Shown: piece after piece, positions 26,883 through 36,362 of the stretch
Position numbering within the stretch: position 1 is the first letter of the stretch
How the letters are laid out: each line of letters begins with the position of its first letter
Origin: Arthrobacter sp. OAP107
GTDB lineage: Bacteria; Actinomycetota; Actinomycetes; Actinomycetales; Micrococcaceae
Reading direction: 5' to 3'
NCBI RefSeq assembly: GCF_040546765.1
Contig: NZ_JBEPOK010000001.1
Span: forward strand, 3,038,001-3,102,000
DNA: 64,000 nt
Translations under genes and position numbers: made by a program
Notes under the pieces: model-generated
Seen by the model: only the letters and a program-made list of their open reading frames with translations
Database searches by the model: none
What the model was told of the DNA's origin: nothing

Positions 26883-29800
26883 TTATCGTTGGGCGGGCAG
26901 AGGCTTGACGAGGTGCTTTGCATGGACGAACAGGGCAAAGGGTTTTTGGAAGAGGGTCTCTGCCATGCGGTCGGCCGCAATGGCGGACGGGTTGAGGGCA
27001 AGCGTGCTGAACTTGTCCCGGCCGAGGTATCCGCCCGGATCAACACCCGTGTCCGCCCAAGCCTTTGCTGCGGGAGCTGTTCCACGACTTTTCGTCTCGT
27101 CCAGACCAAAGCGCGGCTCTGTTACCGGCTCCATCAGGGCGAAGAACCAACCGGAACCCGCGGCGAGATCGGTGTCCACCAGTTCGAATCCGAAGAAGGA
27201 AACATCGGGCATAATTCCGCCAGCAAACACCGGATGGAGGACGTCCGCTGGATCACGACTTGGTTCACGCTGTCCCTTTGCCCGCACTGCGACAACAATC
27301 GTGTTGGGGTAGCGGCGGAGCAGTTCTCCGCGCAATATGAGCACTAGATTTCCACGTTTATCGACGCTTTGCTGCGCCAAAGACCCGCCGCGCCAGCCAT
27401 GGATCGGGGGAATATCCTCTTTTCCGTCCAATCGCGCCCAGAACTGGCGGAAGGGAGTGCCGCGGCAGTCAGTGGGATAGCGGCGCCAGAGTAGTTCCCG
27501 GTTGGTTTCATGGTTGAGCCCGGCCATAAAGGCGCTTATGAAACGCGGGTTAGTTTCCAACAGACTGACTGAGTCCGGCGGGATTTCATCGATGCCGGGG
27601 CAGAACCTTGTCCTGTCGTATTTTGTCAGGTACCGGTAGGCCGGCACGGGGAATGTGGGATAGGCCATGATGCGGTCAACGGACGGAGTTACCCACCATC
27701 CGAGTCTTTCCTTCAGAACGGTACGAGCCAGGTCCAAGTCTGTCAGGTCCCCGACGGCGACGCCCCCCAGCGACACCAAGGCATCCCGGCGTAGGGGCTG
27801 TGAGATCGACGGATCCAGCCGGTGCCGCACGGCAGCAGCGGTTCCGGTCAGATCGAAGGGAACCAATGTGGCGGTCGGTGACGGCAGGCCCAGCACCGTA
27901 TTCAGAAGCGCGGCTTCGGCGGCAAGGCTGAAACGGTTGATGACTTCGACACTGGTGAGCAGCGGTGGAGCGACAACAACCCGTGGCCCCTCCTGCCCGC
28001 CTGCGGCCGCACCTTCCGGTGTTGCGACAATCGGTGCTGGCGTCGCCACTGGTCCCGGAATGGGCCCAGGCACACCGACCGAGCCCCTCACTCTGTCGGT
28101 ACTGTCCCGGCCCGTTGGCAGCACCAAGCCTGCCGGATTAACTGCTAGGCCCGGTGCCACACGCACGCCAGCCCCGGAGGTGCGAACATTCGCTGATGCC
28201 GGATCCACGCTGCCCGGGCCGGAGACCAGCGGCAAGTTGTCGAGGTTGGGGGCCGCGGGCATGGCTGACATCCGCAACACCCCGGCTGGCAGCCGCGCCA
28301 ACACCGCGCCCAGGTCAGCGCCTGCAAGGTTCGAGTCGACTCTGGCAACGGGGGTGTTCCGCTGCCCGCTTGGGGTGCGGACGACCAATATCCCTCCGTG
28401 GTCGAGATCCAGCACGCCCACCGAGACCGGCGAACCGGGGCGCACCAACGCAGCCGTGTGTGCCGCCAACTGCGGTCCCTCCAGCACCAGCCCCACGCCG
28501 GCACCGCCGTTCGGCTGTCCCACGTGAGCCTCGGACGCGACAAACAACGCATCGATCATGCTGCCGGTGGAGATTGCGGAGACGGTCGTCACGTCCACGG
28601 TTGCGCCGGCGGACATAGCAGTTAGAACCTCCCGCTGGCCTGCGGCGGACAGCTCACGCAGGGCATCTATATGGGACTGGCCCAACAGTCCCGTTTCGGC
28701 CAGCCCCGGCCGAGGACCAAGCCGCTCCGCGCCCTGTGGAACCGCTGTGGTCGCTAAAGCCGAAGCAGAGGCCGCCAATTGTGTTGTGGCCGCTTGTCCG
28801 ACGACGGCAGCCAACCCAATCGGCGCAAGGTCGGACACGCCGACGAATGCCTCTGCCGGCACCCCCGTCAACGCGGGTCGGGCAAAACGGGTGGGATCGA
28901 CGTCAGTCCGCCCCTTCGCTAGCGACGCCACCAGTCCCATGCGCAATTGCGACACAGGAGTTCCGAGCCTCCGTGCCGCCCTGGATGCGGCACGGCCTGA
29001 CGGTGCCAGTGCGCGCCGGAGACCGGCGTCGAGCACAGCATCAGGCAGCGAGGATTCCGCCACTTGCAATGCCAGGCTCTTGCCAGCGACAGGGGTGCGC
29101 GGCGCCATTGGGGCCACCAGCTCCAGCAACCGGTCTGCTCCCATGGGCTCCAGATGGCGTTTGTGGAAGGAGAGGGCCACCATCTGTGCCAGAGCGGCCC
29201 GCTGAAGGGCTGCCTCGGCCGTCAATACGTCCCCTACCTGGCGCCAAGCGGCATGGGCAATCTCCTCCTGGTTTGCCCGCACACATTCGGCTGCGAGCCC
29301 GGCGGCAACCCGCGGCCGCGGGTCCAGGTTAAGCTCCCGGAACCAGGGAGGATCCTCCGGCTTGACCTGCCAGCGGCGGATGTGGCTGGAGCCATAAATT
29401 GGAGGCCCGACGGGTTGGTGTGAAGCATCTACCAGCTGCTGGCCATCGATCACCCCGTCGGCAGCATCAACCAGGGTACGACTCAGCTGAGCCAATCCGT
29501 CGGCCAATGCCGAGGGCACCTGCGCCAGCGTTCCATCCGCCCCAGCCAATGCCCGCAGGGCACCGTCCATAGCCATGTGCCGCGGCTGCTCCGGCGGCAC
29601 CCGCACTGCGGGGGACGCCTCTCCAACGTGCATCGGTACATACCCCACCGTATTGGCAACCCTGTATGGCTTGATCCGTTGGGCGAGCGATTCGAAGTCA
29701 CCCTCGAGGCCGGTCTGAAACTCCCAGTGGAAATACACGGGCAAGGTAACTGTGTCCTGGTCTGTCCATGCAGGGCCCAAGGGAGCGTCTGCGGCAGGCT

Positions 29801-30455
29801 TTCCGCCGAGGCCGCGGGCAACACCTGCATCAAATGCGGGCACCAAAGCGGCAATCCAACGGCGGTTTGGGGCCAGTCGGCGGGGGCAGACTAACCGCGC
29901 AACGTTGCGGTCCGGCTGCTGGCCCAAAGTCGTCGCCACATCGATCGATCCACCGTCCGGTTCTACCAACTGAACATGCGACCAGGCCCAGGAATCTGCC
30001 AGATTTGGTAGTTCCGCCTTAGCTCCTGATTCAATTCGCAGCTGCGGCAGCGGCGCCCCCGTAGGCAAGGTGATGCCCACGCCGGCCCGGTCCTCCACAA
30101 CCACTAGAACCAACCATGGCGCCAATTGATTGGTCGAGGGCACCCCGTAGGGCGTGAACAGCCACGGAAGCTCCGGGGCATCCAGATCCACGGCCGCCAA
30201 ATAGTTGGGCTCGGCATTGGTGGTGTGCGCACGGGGCGAAACCCTCACAATCTGGTTGGGATCTAGACCGATCACATCTCCGGGGCCGTGCAACATGGCA
30301 TTGGTCCGGGCATCTCCGGCGCCGGCCACTGACACCGTGACCGCCACCTTTACCCGCTGGGAGCGGGCACCCTGTGGATTGTCCGGCTCCGCGGGGATTG
30401 CCGCAGACAGCCCGCGGCGCGCCCATGGCAGGAAGCGGTAAACCGTATCGGCCAT
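26883..30455 (-). CDS. Very large conserved hypothetical, ~1190 aa (gene 3 of the operon)
   Basis: The frame opens at 30476, but ATG 30453-30455 is preferred. It follows GGGAGG and starts one base after the stop of the DUF6603 gene. Visible blocks are YRFLPWARRGLSAAI (N-terminus), a beta-rich region with APELPWLFTPYGVP and LAPWLVLVVVEDRAGVG, a long Ala/Pro/Val-rich middle, and a C-terminal block with NHETNRELLWRRYPTD and FRQFWARLDG (from about residue 978). That block ends in LVLILRGELLRRYPNTIVV. The last block is a pattern I recognise from other uncharacterised large bacterial proteins. No signal peptide or membrane helix. Function unknown. Confidence 0.8.
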   Translation of the reverse strand: MADTVYRFLPWARRGLSAAIPAEPDNPQGARSQRVKVAVTVSVAGAGDARTNAMLHGPGDVIGLDPNQIVRVSPRAHTTNAEPNYLAAVDLDAPELPWLFTPYGVPSTNQLAPWLVLVVVEDRAGVGITLPTGAPLPQLRIESGAKAELPNLADSWAWSHVQLVEPDGGSIDVATTLGQQPDRNVARLVCPRRLAPNRRWIAALVPAFDAGVARGLGGKPAADAPLGPAWTDQDTVTLPVYFHWEFQTGLEGDFESLAQRIKPYRVANTVGYVPMHVGEASPAVRVPPEQPRHMAMDGALRALAGADGTLAQVPSALADGLAQLSRTLVDAADGVIDGQQLVDASHQPVGPPIYGSSHIRRWQVKPEDPPWFRELNLDPRPRVAAGLAAECVRANQEEIAHAAWRQVGDVLTAEAALQRAALAQMVALSFHKRHLEPMGADRLLELVAPMAPRTPVAGKSLALQVAESSLPDAVLDAGLRRALAPSGRAASRAARRLGTPVSQLRMGLVASLAKGRTDVDPTRFARPALTGVPAEAFVGVSDLAPIGLAAVVGQAATTQLAASASALATTAVPQGAERLGPRPGLAETGLLGQSHIDALRELSAAGQREVLTAMSAGATVDVTTVSAISTGSMIDALFVASEAHVGQPNGGAGVGLVLEGPQLAAHTAALVRPGSPVSVGVLDLDHGGILVVRTPSGQRNTPVARVDSNLAGADLGAVLARLPAGVLRMSAMPAAPNLDNLPLVSGPGSVDPASANVRTSGAGVRVAPGLAVNPAGLVLPTGRDSTDRVRGSVGVPGPIPGPVATPAPIVATPEGAAAGGQEGPRVVVAPPLLTSVEVINRFSLAAEAALLNTVLGLPSPTATLVPFDLTGTAAAVRHRLDPSISQPLRRDALVSLGGVAVGDLTDLDLARTVLKERLGWWVTPSVDRIMAYPTFPVPAYRYLTKYDRTRFCPGIDEIPPDSVSLLETNPRFISAFMAGLNHETNRELLWRRYPTDCRGTPFRQFWARLDGKEDIPPIHGWRGGSLAQQSVDKRGNLVLILRGELLRRYPNTIVVAVRAKGQREPSRDPADVLHPVFAGGIMPDVSFFGFELVDTDLAAGSGWFFALMEPVTEPRFGLDETKSRGTAPAAKAWADTGVDPGGYLGRDKFSTLALNPSAIAADRMAETLFQKPFALFVHAKHLVKPLPAQR

Positions 30456-30456
30456 C

Positions 30457-33400
30457 TCAGAGACCTCCCAGTTCAAAAGCCTCGACGACGACGGCGCCCG
30501 CAGCGGCCGCGCGGAACTCCGCTACGGCTGTCGATCCTGCCACGGACGGCAGCAGCGACGCCACGTGCTCCAAAGTCTTTGGATGGACCAGCATCAACGG
30601 AGCATCGTGGAGCACCGTAGCGCCCCCGACCGGCCCTCCGGCGGCGAGCGACGCCTCATGTGCTCTAGGGGATTGGGATGCAGCGCCCAAGGCGACATGG
30701 ACCTGAAGGAGTCTGCTGTCCAAGGTGAGCACCGGGGTGGCCAGTGCATACAGCGTCCATGGAAAGCGAGAAATAGTGCTTTCCGGCTCCAGGATCTTTT
30801 CCTCATACGTAGCTGCCACTGTCCTGCTAGTTCCTGCGACGGCATAAGCGGAGGTGCCCACGCTGACACCGCACGGGAATCTCTCGAAGGAGTGGCCGCC
30901 CAAGCGCTCGTCCTCGCTCAGGTCCATGTATTGGCCGCGTGCAAAATGATCCAGCACAGGTTCACGGGCCGCCGTCGGTACGTCGCCCACCAAAACGGCG
31001 GCGACGGCGAAGGCCACCGTTCCTTCAGTCAGCTTCTTTGTGCCTATCCTGTCAATGGGCACCTCAAAGGGAACAACCCGCTGGCGCACGGTTAGCCGCC
31101 CGAGCGGGTGAGCGAGTGGTAGTGTGATCCCTTCCACGGCGGCCAAGGTAACCAGGGCGTCTCCGCCCACTGGCGCTTCGGGCAACAACCGTTGCGGATC
31201 ACGCAGCTCCTGGAGCATCAACGCAGAGGCACTGATGCTGCCTGAGTCAACCGCAGGTGCGCTGCCCCATTTCTCATCGAACGGGACGCTAACATCCCAG
31301 AAAAGGATGGAGAAGCCGAACTCGCCCTTTGCCCGCCACTCGCCGGGGCCCTCGAGCTGCATCTTCACCGTAACGGAGCAGAGGGACTCACCAAAGGCCT
31401 CCACGCTGACTTTAAAGTCAACCCCCACCATAAAGCGGAATCTGGGGGCCAGATAGAGCATCGCATCAAATGCCAGCCATCCCTCGATGGCTGCAACGTC
31501 GAAGTCTGCCTTGAGGCTGATCTTGAATCCCGCCTGCACGGAATTGCTGGTGATGGCAAAGTAGTTTTCGCAGCGCAGATGGATAGGGCCGATGCCAAAG
31601 GACACAGCGAGCCTCTCCAGCTCGTGAGGCACGCCGGGGGGGAATTCTTTGAAAGCCGGGTGGAATCCTCCGGCCGATAAAACAAACGACGGATCGTCGC
31701 CAAAATGCATGGCCAGGAGCAGTTCTCCGGATAGGTTCAACGTGGCGAACCCCTCAATCCCGACAAAGGAATCCCGCAGCCGGGCCCGGATCATAAGAAA
31801 CTTTTCTTCGACGTCGTAGAAGCCGACAACGTCGATCAACAGCTTCAGAATCGCCGGCGCGCCGGTGGCCTTGGGAGGCAGTTGGGCCAGCAGCTGACCG
31901 ACAAGAACCACCTTGCTCACTGCCAACGGTTTGTCTCCGGCTAGGGCATTCCGCACCTCGAAGATCAGTCCCAGCCGCACGTAGACAATAGGCGGCTCGC
32001 TGAACGACAGTTCAAGCATCGGGCCGATCAACAGCGAGTCCGGTTCAACCGGGAACAGCTGCTTATACCGGTTTATGATTCGCGGCGCATCAGCAACGGG
32101 ATTATTCGGGAAGAGGACATCGTCCAGAACACCCGATTTCATGCCGGCCGTGAGGGCTTCCAGATCCACCCGGTGGTGCAGCCCAATGAGGCCGCCGATG
32201 CCCGTGAGGAAGATGCCAAATGCAATGTGCACGGAAAACTGGCCGTAAATCATTAGCAGGAGGGAGTAGCCCTCGCTGCCATCGGCGCGCCTTGTGCTGA
32301 TCAGGCAGATAGCTTTGACGCTGAAGACGCCGACAATCGTCAGCTCCAGCGCCCCGGCATATTCCCCGCGTTGCGCATCAATAAATAGGTATCCACCGCC
32401 CTTGACCGCGCCGGCGTCGAGCCGCAGCCCAATCCCCTTGGGCGGAAGGAAACGGACTGTCTCACCGAAGTCGGCCCCATCTTTGAATGAAGTGATGTCC
32501 GCCCCCAGTCCCAACTGGTCAACTGAGGCCTGAAAGGGGCCCAGTTTGACACCGAAGCCGCCGCGTAGCTCCAGTCTAACCCGGTCAGACAGGACCACCT
32601 CGAGCTGGAAATACTGGACAGTGAAGACACCATAGAGTGTGGCTGCAACGGGAAGATTGACTTTCAGTCCGGAACCGCCCTCGAAACGGACGCCACCCTT
32701 AGTGTCCATGATGAGACCCAGGTCGAAAGGCACCTCGATGTTACCGCCAGGCAAATTCTGCAGGAATCCATCGCCCTCCCCGAGGGACACCACAAGTTTG
32801 CCCTTGCGTGCCCCAATGCGAAATCCGGCGTGGTCCGGGCCAATCTCCAGCCCCCACACCACGGACCCAACTTCAAGGCGCGTTCCGTTGCTGGTGCCCA
32901 GCACAAAGGCCGGCAGTCCCCCGTCGTTTGGCTTCGGTTCGGCCCGCAGGGATAGTGACGGGGAGAATCCGCCCAGCGCACGCGGCGATCCGGCACCGAC
33001 GTAGACGGTAAACGCGCCACGGGCCCCGCCGTCAAAGGTATAGACGGTTTTTTTCCCCTCGTATACAAGTTGCAACGCCGCCCCCAGTGAGACCACCACA
33101 CCGGGGCCGCCATGCTCGGCAGGCACGCCGATCAGTGTCAGCACGGGTTGGGCAGGCAGATCTGGGATGATGAACTTGATGCTTAAGGACCGGGCAGCAA
33201 TAGACACTGTGTCCGGTGAATCGCCCGGCTCAGGATCCCAGCCATAAGCGGCGTCTATCCGCCCGCCGACTGTGGTGACGGCACTGTCCAAGCCCACTAC
33301 CGTGGTGCCTGCCAGAAAGGACAGCCGATCGATCACATCCGTGGAATCGGCGGGCACCTTTCCTTCGAACAACCGCACCAGGGGTCCCAGATCCAGTTGA

Positions 33401-33843
33401 TTAAGGGCTTCCTCATCCTCCGTGGCCAAGCCCACCAGACTGACCAGCCCGTAGCCCGCCGGATTGCGGGCTTGCAGCGAGTCGATGGCAAAGGTCTTGA
33501 ACATCAGCCATAACACATCTATGCCTGTCACGCCGTCGGTTTTGACGGCGTCCGCGAAGGTAAGACCCGTGTCCACCAGAGCTTTTACCTCGGCGATCGT
33601 GGCGGCCAAAGCCGCCTTGTCCACATCCTGTTTGGCGACAAATTCCTGAATCTTTGCAGTCGTGGCAGGATCCACCTTTTTTGGCGTCGGCGGCGCAGAA
33701 GAATCAAGTCCCAGATCGGCAAGAATTTGAGCCGACAGTGCCGGATCGCTGAAAGTCTCCTCAAGCCAATCGATCAGTTCTTTAACGAGATTCGCGATTT
33801 TTTGGAAAAGATTCGGCTTTTTATCCTCGGCCACGACTGTCAC
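30457..33843 (-). CDS. DUF6603-domain protein, 1128 aa (gene 2 of the operon)
   Basis: Starts with GTG 33841-33843, overlapping the stop of the PhoD-like gene (GTGA). A short helical N-terminus (LFQKIANLVKELIDWLEETF) leads into a ~900-residue beta-rich region. This region has alternating hydrophobic strands and glycine turns (VRFEGGSGLKVNLP, LRLDAGAVKGGGYLFIDA, YAGALELTIVGVFSVKAI, MIYGQFSVHIAFGIFLTGIG), which I recognise as DUF6603. It contains the conserved-looking LFPVEPDSLLIGPMLELSF. The strand pattern suggests a long amphipathic beta groove or solenoid, with no membrane helix or signal peptide. Such a fold could bind lipid or serve as a scaffold; this is speculative. Genes with this domain are otherwise uncharacterised. 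Confidence 0.8.
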   Translation of the reverse strand: MTVVAEDKKPNLFQKIANLVKELIDWLEETFSDPALSAQILADLGLDSSAPPTPKKVDPATTAKIQEFVAKQDVDKAALAATIAEVKALVDTGLTFADAVKTDGVTGIDVLWLMFKTFAIDSLQARNPAGYGLVSLVGLATEDEEALNQLDLGPLVRLFEGKVPADSTDVIDRLSFLAGTTVVGLDSAVTTVGGRIDAAYGWDPEPGDSPDTVSIAARSLSIKFIIPDLPAQPVLTLIGVPAEHGGPGVVVSLGAALQLVYEGKKTVYTFDGGARGAFTVYVGAGSPRALGGFSPSLSLRAEPKPNDGGLPAFVLGTSNGTRLEVGSVVWGLEIGPDHAGFRIGARKGKLVVSLGEGDGFLQNLPGGNIEVPFDLGLIMDTKGGVRFEGGSGLKVNLPVAATLYGVFTVQYFQLEVVLSDRVRLELRGGFGVKLGPFQASVDQLGLGADITSFKDGADFGETVRFLPPKGIGLRLDAGAVKGGGYLFIDAQRGEYAGALELTIVGVFSVKAICLISTRRADGSEGYSLLLMIYGQFSVHIAFGIFLTGIGGLIGLHHRVDLEALTAGMKSGVLDDVLFPNNPVADAPRIINRYKQLFPVEPDSLLIGPMLELSFSEPPIVYVRLGLIFEVRNALAGDKPLAVSKVVLVGQLLAQLPPKATGAPAILKLLIDVVGFYDVEEKFLMIRARLRDSFVGIEGFATLNLSGELLLAMHFGDDPSFVLSAGGFHPAFKEFPPGVPHELERLAVSFGIGPIHLRCENYFAITSNSVQAGFKISLKADFDVAAIEGWLAFDAMLYLAPRFRFMVGVDFKVSVEAFGESLCSVTVKMQLEGPGEWRAKGEFGFSILFWDVSVPFDEKWGSAPAVDSGSISASALMLQELRDPQRLLPEAPVGGDALVTLAAVEGITLPLAHPLGRLTVRQRVVPFEVPIDRIGTKKLTEGTVAFAVAAVLVGDVPTAAREPVLDHFARGQYMDLSEDERLGGHSFERFPCGVSVGTSAYAVAGTSRTVAATYEEKILEPESTISRFPWTLYALATPVLTLDSRLLQVHVALGAASQSPRAHEASLAAGGPVGGATVLHDAPLMLVHPKTLEHVASLLPSVAGSTAVAEFRAAAAGAVVVEAFELGGL

Positions 33844-36362
33844 TCCCCTGCAGTTAAAACCGGCGGTGCACCGGCAGCGGGACGGGAAAATTCCAGACTG
33901 TGGTTAGTGAACGGGGAGCCGGTCGTTCCATCACCCACCGGGGAGAATATTGCGTGTGTGGCCCGGTGTTCCCCATTGCCCGAATCAGCAAAGGAGACGA
34001 TCCCGATATTGCTGCCAAAGACCATGAGGCGGACAGCTTCGGTGTTTGAGATAAGCAGCTGCTGGTGCGCTGCCGCCACCTGCGCATACACACCGATCGG
34101 GTCGGCGGGGTCCCAACCGGGAAGCGTGGCCGGTACAGGCGCACCCACTCCTCTCTCCACGGCAGGTCTTTCGTCGCGGATTACTGAAATTCGGTACCGC
34201 ACATCCGGAGGTTTTGCCCCGTCCAGGGTCGTGCCCGCCGGCCAACCGCCTGCGGGCACGTATATCGGCTCACGCCGCAGCCTGGCCCTTCGTCCGGGCC
34301 GCATGCTGGCCCCCGGTGCCAAGAGAATCCCATGGTTCTTCTCCCAGCCCAAACGCTCAAACGGGACGCCCTGCAACAGGCGTTGGGCCGACCGCGTCCC
34401 GCGCAGGACCGCCCGCATTTTCGCGGGCCATTCGTTCTTGGCTGCGCTGGACGTGCACTGAAGTATGCGGCTGTCGCAAGCGTCGTCGCCCTTGGTCCAT
34501 ACATCCGCAACCAAACTGGAGGCAAAGTGGACATCGCCACTGAGGACTACCACGCGCGGGTAGGTGGCCAACCGCCTCAGGAACGTGTTGAAGGTGCCTT
34601 CATGAGCACCCCAGCCTTCAATGTCGTAAGCTTCGGTTCCCGTCAGCGCCGGTGAAGGATTGGCGGGGTCGAAGGCCTCTGTCCTGACCATGTGGGTTTT
34701 CAGGTCAAACACCGCAGCCGATGCGGGTTGGGCTAATGCCTCGAATAGCCGAGGAAAGAGTACGGGCACGGGCGAGACGACAACCAGCAATTCCCTGCCG
34801 TCTGTCATGGGACCAGCGGGCAACATCGCATCCAGGGCCGTGCCAACCAGTTTCGGTGGGCTGTGGCGTGTGGTGGAGTCATAAGTGCGGCGCGTGCGGC
34901 TGTCCAGCACATTAACCCTGTGGCGCGGACCATCAACTGTGTAGTGAAAATTCACTGCTGGAACCGCCGTTGGCGACGTCAGTCCCAGCAATCCGTCGAC
35001 CTCGTTCTCGTGCGGTGTCGTGGGAGCGGAGCCATCGCCAACCAGAGCCTCCAGCTTTCCGTGGAGCGTGAATTCGGGCGTGGGAGGGGGCTGCACAGCC
35101 ACCACCGGTGGGTCAGCCCATTTCTCCGGGGTGTTTCCCTGTGCCTGCATGATGGCATACGCAAGCAAGCCGTTGCGGACAATGGCCCGGCCCAATGGCG
35201 ATGTAAGCACCCTGGTCCGCCACGGTGCGGAAATGTACCAGTCATCGGTGATCTCATGATCATCAAAGATCATGTAGGTGGAACAGTTGGCCAACGCTCG
35301 TGCCACCTTCCCCACCGATTGCGCGAAGGCGAGCACCGCCGCACGGTCCGACTCAATCGTGGAAGCGCCACGGGCCTTAGCGGCAGCCTCATGCTCCTTC
35401 CAACCGTCGATCCCGAGTGGCGTCGCCTCATAGTCCGTCAGGTGATTTGCATCCCGGGTCGCTTTGCTGATTTCGGTCATTAGACTTTCAGGCATCGGGA
35501 GCTCCCGCCAGACACGCGGGCTCCAAACGGCCAAATACATGGCTGCATATTCACCGAAGCCCAGCAAATGGCTCGCGCCATCGGTGGTGGAAAGTTTGGC
35601 CACTTCTATAACCAGACGCGCCCGGCGTAGAGCAGGCAGGTCCTTCACCGGGACACGCATGTCGCCTGCCCCCGCGGATCCTCCGGCCATCGGGACCGTT
35701 TCGTCATACCCAAGTAAGTCCTTGCTCAAAGCGGTGAGCATAGGCAGTAGGGGCCCCGCGACATCGTCAGCGTAGATTTGGTCCCCGGTGAGAAAGAGCT
35801 GTTGCGGCCGAGTGGCCACGTTGAGCCTCTCCGCCTCAATCACGTCGTCAAGCCACGCCAACGCGTCGGGCCCGCCCCCGTGCGGCTTCCGGCAGGAAGA
35901 GTGAACCAACTTTAGGTCCGCCAGCGTCGGAGACGCCGTGACGAAGCTAGGCAAGAAGTCTTTCAAATAGCCCAAAGCCAGCCGCGGCGGCGCAGCTGCA
36001 TCGATTGAACCCCCGGGCCCCGTTGAATCGGATAGCAGACCCAGCTCCTTTAGCCCGCCGTGTCCTGCGACGGTGATGTCGTAAGAAAACAATGACCCCG
36101 GGGCCAAAGCGCCTCCGAGTGTGACGTCAGCAGTCACCGTCGCAATATGCAAATGGGCGCCGAAAGTTCTGGTGCCCGTGGCGGTGCTGTGGGCCGCGAA
36201 TCCGTCATTGGACTGCACTTGCCCGCCGCCGATGCTGACCTGCACTCCCGGCCAGACCCAAGCTTCCACCACTGCCTGTTCGGACAAGGCTATCCAGAAT
36301 GTCGCTCTGGTCGGCTCAACGCGGCGCACTATGGGCCCGGCAAGAACAAGTGGAAGTTCCAT
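33840..36362 (-). CDS. PhoD-like metallophosphatase/phosphodiesterase, 840 aa (gene 1 of the operon)
   Basis: ATG 36360-36362 follows AAGGA. The N-terminal ~120 residues resemble the Ig-like PhoD N-domain (GPIVRRVEPTRATFWIAL). The catalytic metallophosphatase core shows GDQIYADD (~residue 193), FDDHEITDDW (~362) and SGDVHFASS (~606), which supply Asp, His and Asn/Asp metal ligands of the PhoD/calcineurin-like fold. Classical PhoD enzymes are Tat-secreted phosphodiesterases that attack teichoic acid or phospholipid. This one has no Tat or Sec signal and is nearly twice the usual length, with an extra C-terminal region. It opens a five-gene operon of otherwise unknown proteins, so its substrate is probably linked to that system. 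Confidence 0.85.
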   Translation of the reverse strand: MELPLVLAGPIVRRVEPTRATFWIALSEQAVVEAWVWPGVQVSIGGGQVQSNDGFAAHSTATGTRTFGAHLHIATVTADVTLGGALAPGSLFSYDITVAGHGGLKELGLLSDSTGPGGSIDAAAPPRLALGYLKDFLPSFVTASPTLADLKLVHSSCRKPHGGGPDALAWLDDVIEAERLNVATRPQQLFLTGDQIYADDVAGPLLPMLTALSKDLLGYDETVPMAGGSAGAGDMRVPVKDLPALRRARLVIEVAKLSTTDGASHLLGFGEYAAMYLAVWSPRVWRELPMPESLMTEISKATRDANHLTDYEATPLGIDGWKEHEAAAKARGASTIESDRAAVLAFAQSVGKVARALANCSTYMIFDDHEITDDWYISAPWRTRVLTSPLGRAIVRNGLLAYAIMQAQGNTPEKWADPPVVAVQPPPTPEFTLHGKLEALVGDGSAPTTPHENEVDGLLGLTSPTAVPAVNFHYTVDGPRHRVNVLDSRTRRTYDSTTRHSPPKLVGTALDAMLPAGPMTDGRELLVVVSPVPVLFPRLFEALAQPASAAVFDLKTHMVRTEAFDPANPSPALTGTEAYDIEGWGAHEGTFNTFLRRLATYPRVVVLSGDVHFASSLVADVWTKGDDACDSRILQCTSSAAKNEWPAKMRAVLRGTRSAQRLLQGVPFERLGWEKNHGILLAPGASMRPGRRARLRREPIYVPAGGWPAGTTLDGAKPPDVRYRISVIRDERPAVERGVGAPVPATLPGWDPADPIGVYAQVAAAHQQLLISNTEAVRLMVFGSNIGIVSFADSGNGEHRATHAIFSPVGDGTTGSPFTNHSLEFSRPAAGAPPVLTAGE

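Noticed and set aside
20100..36362. Contractile injection system or phage tail cluster
   Set aside because: No sheath, tube, baseplate, AAA or spike gene could be recognised among the five genes, so this label is not justified.
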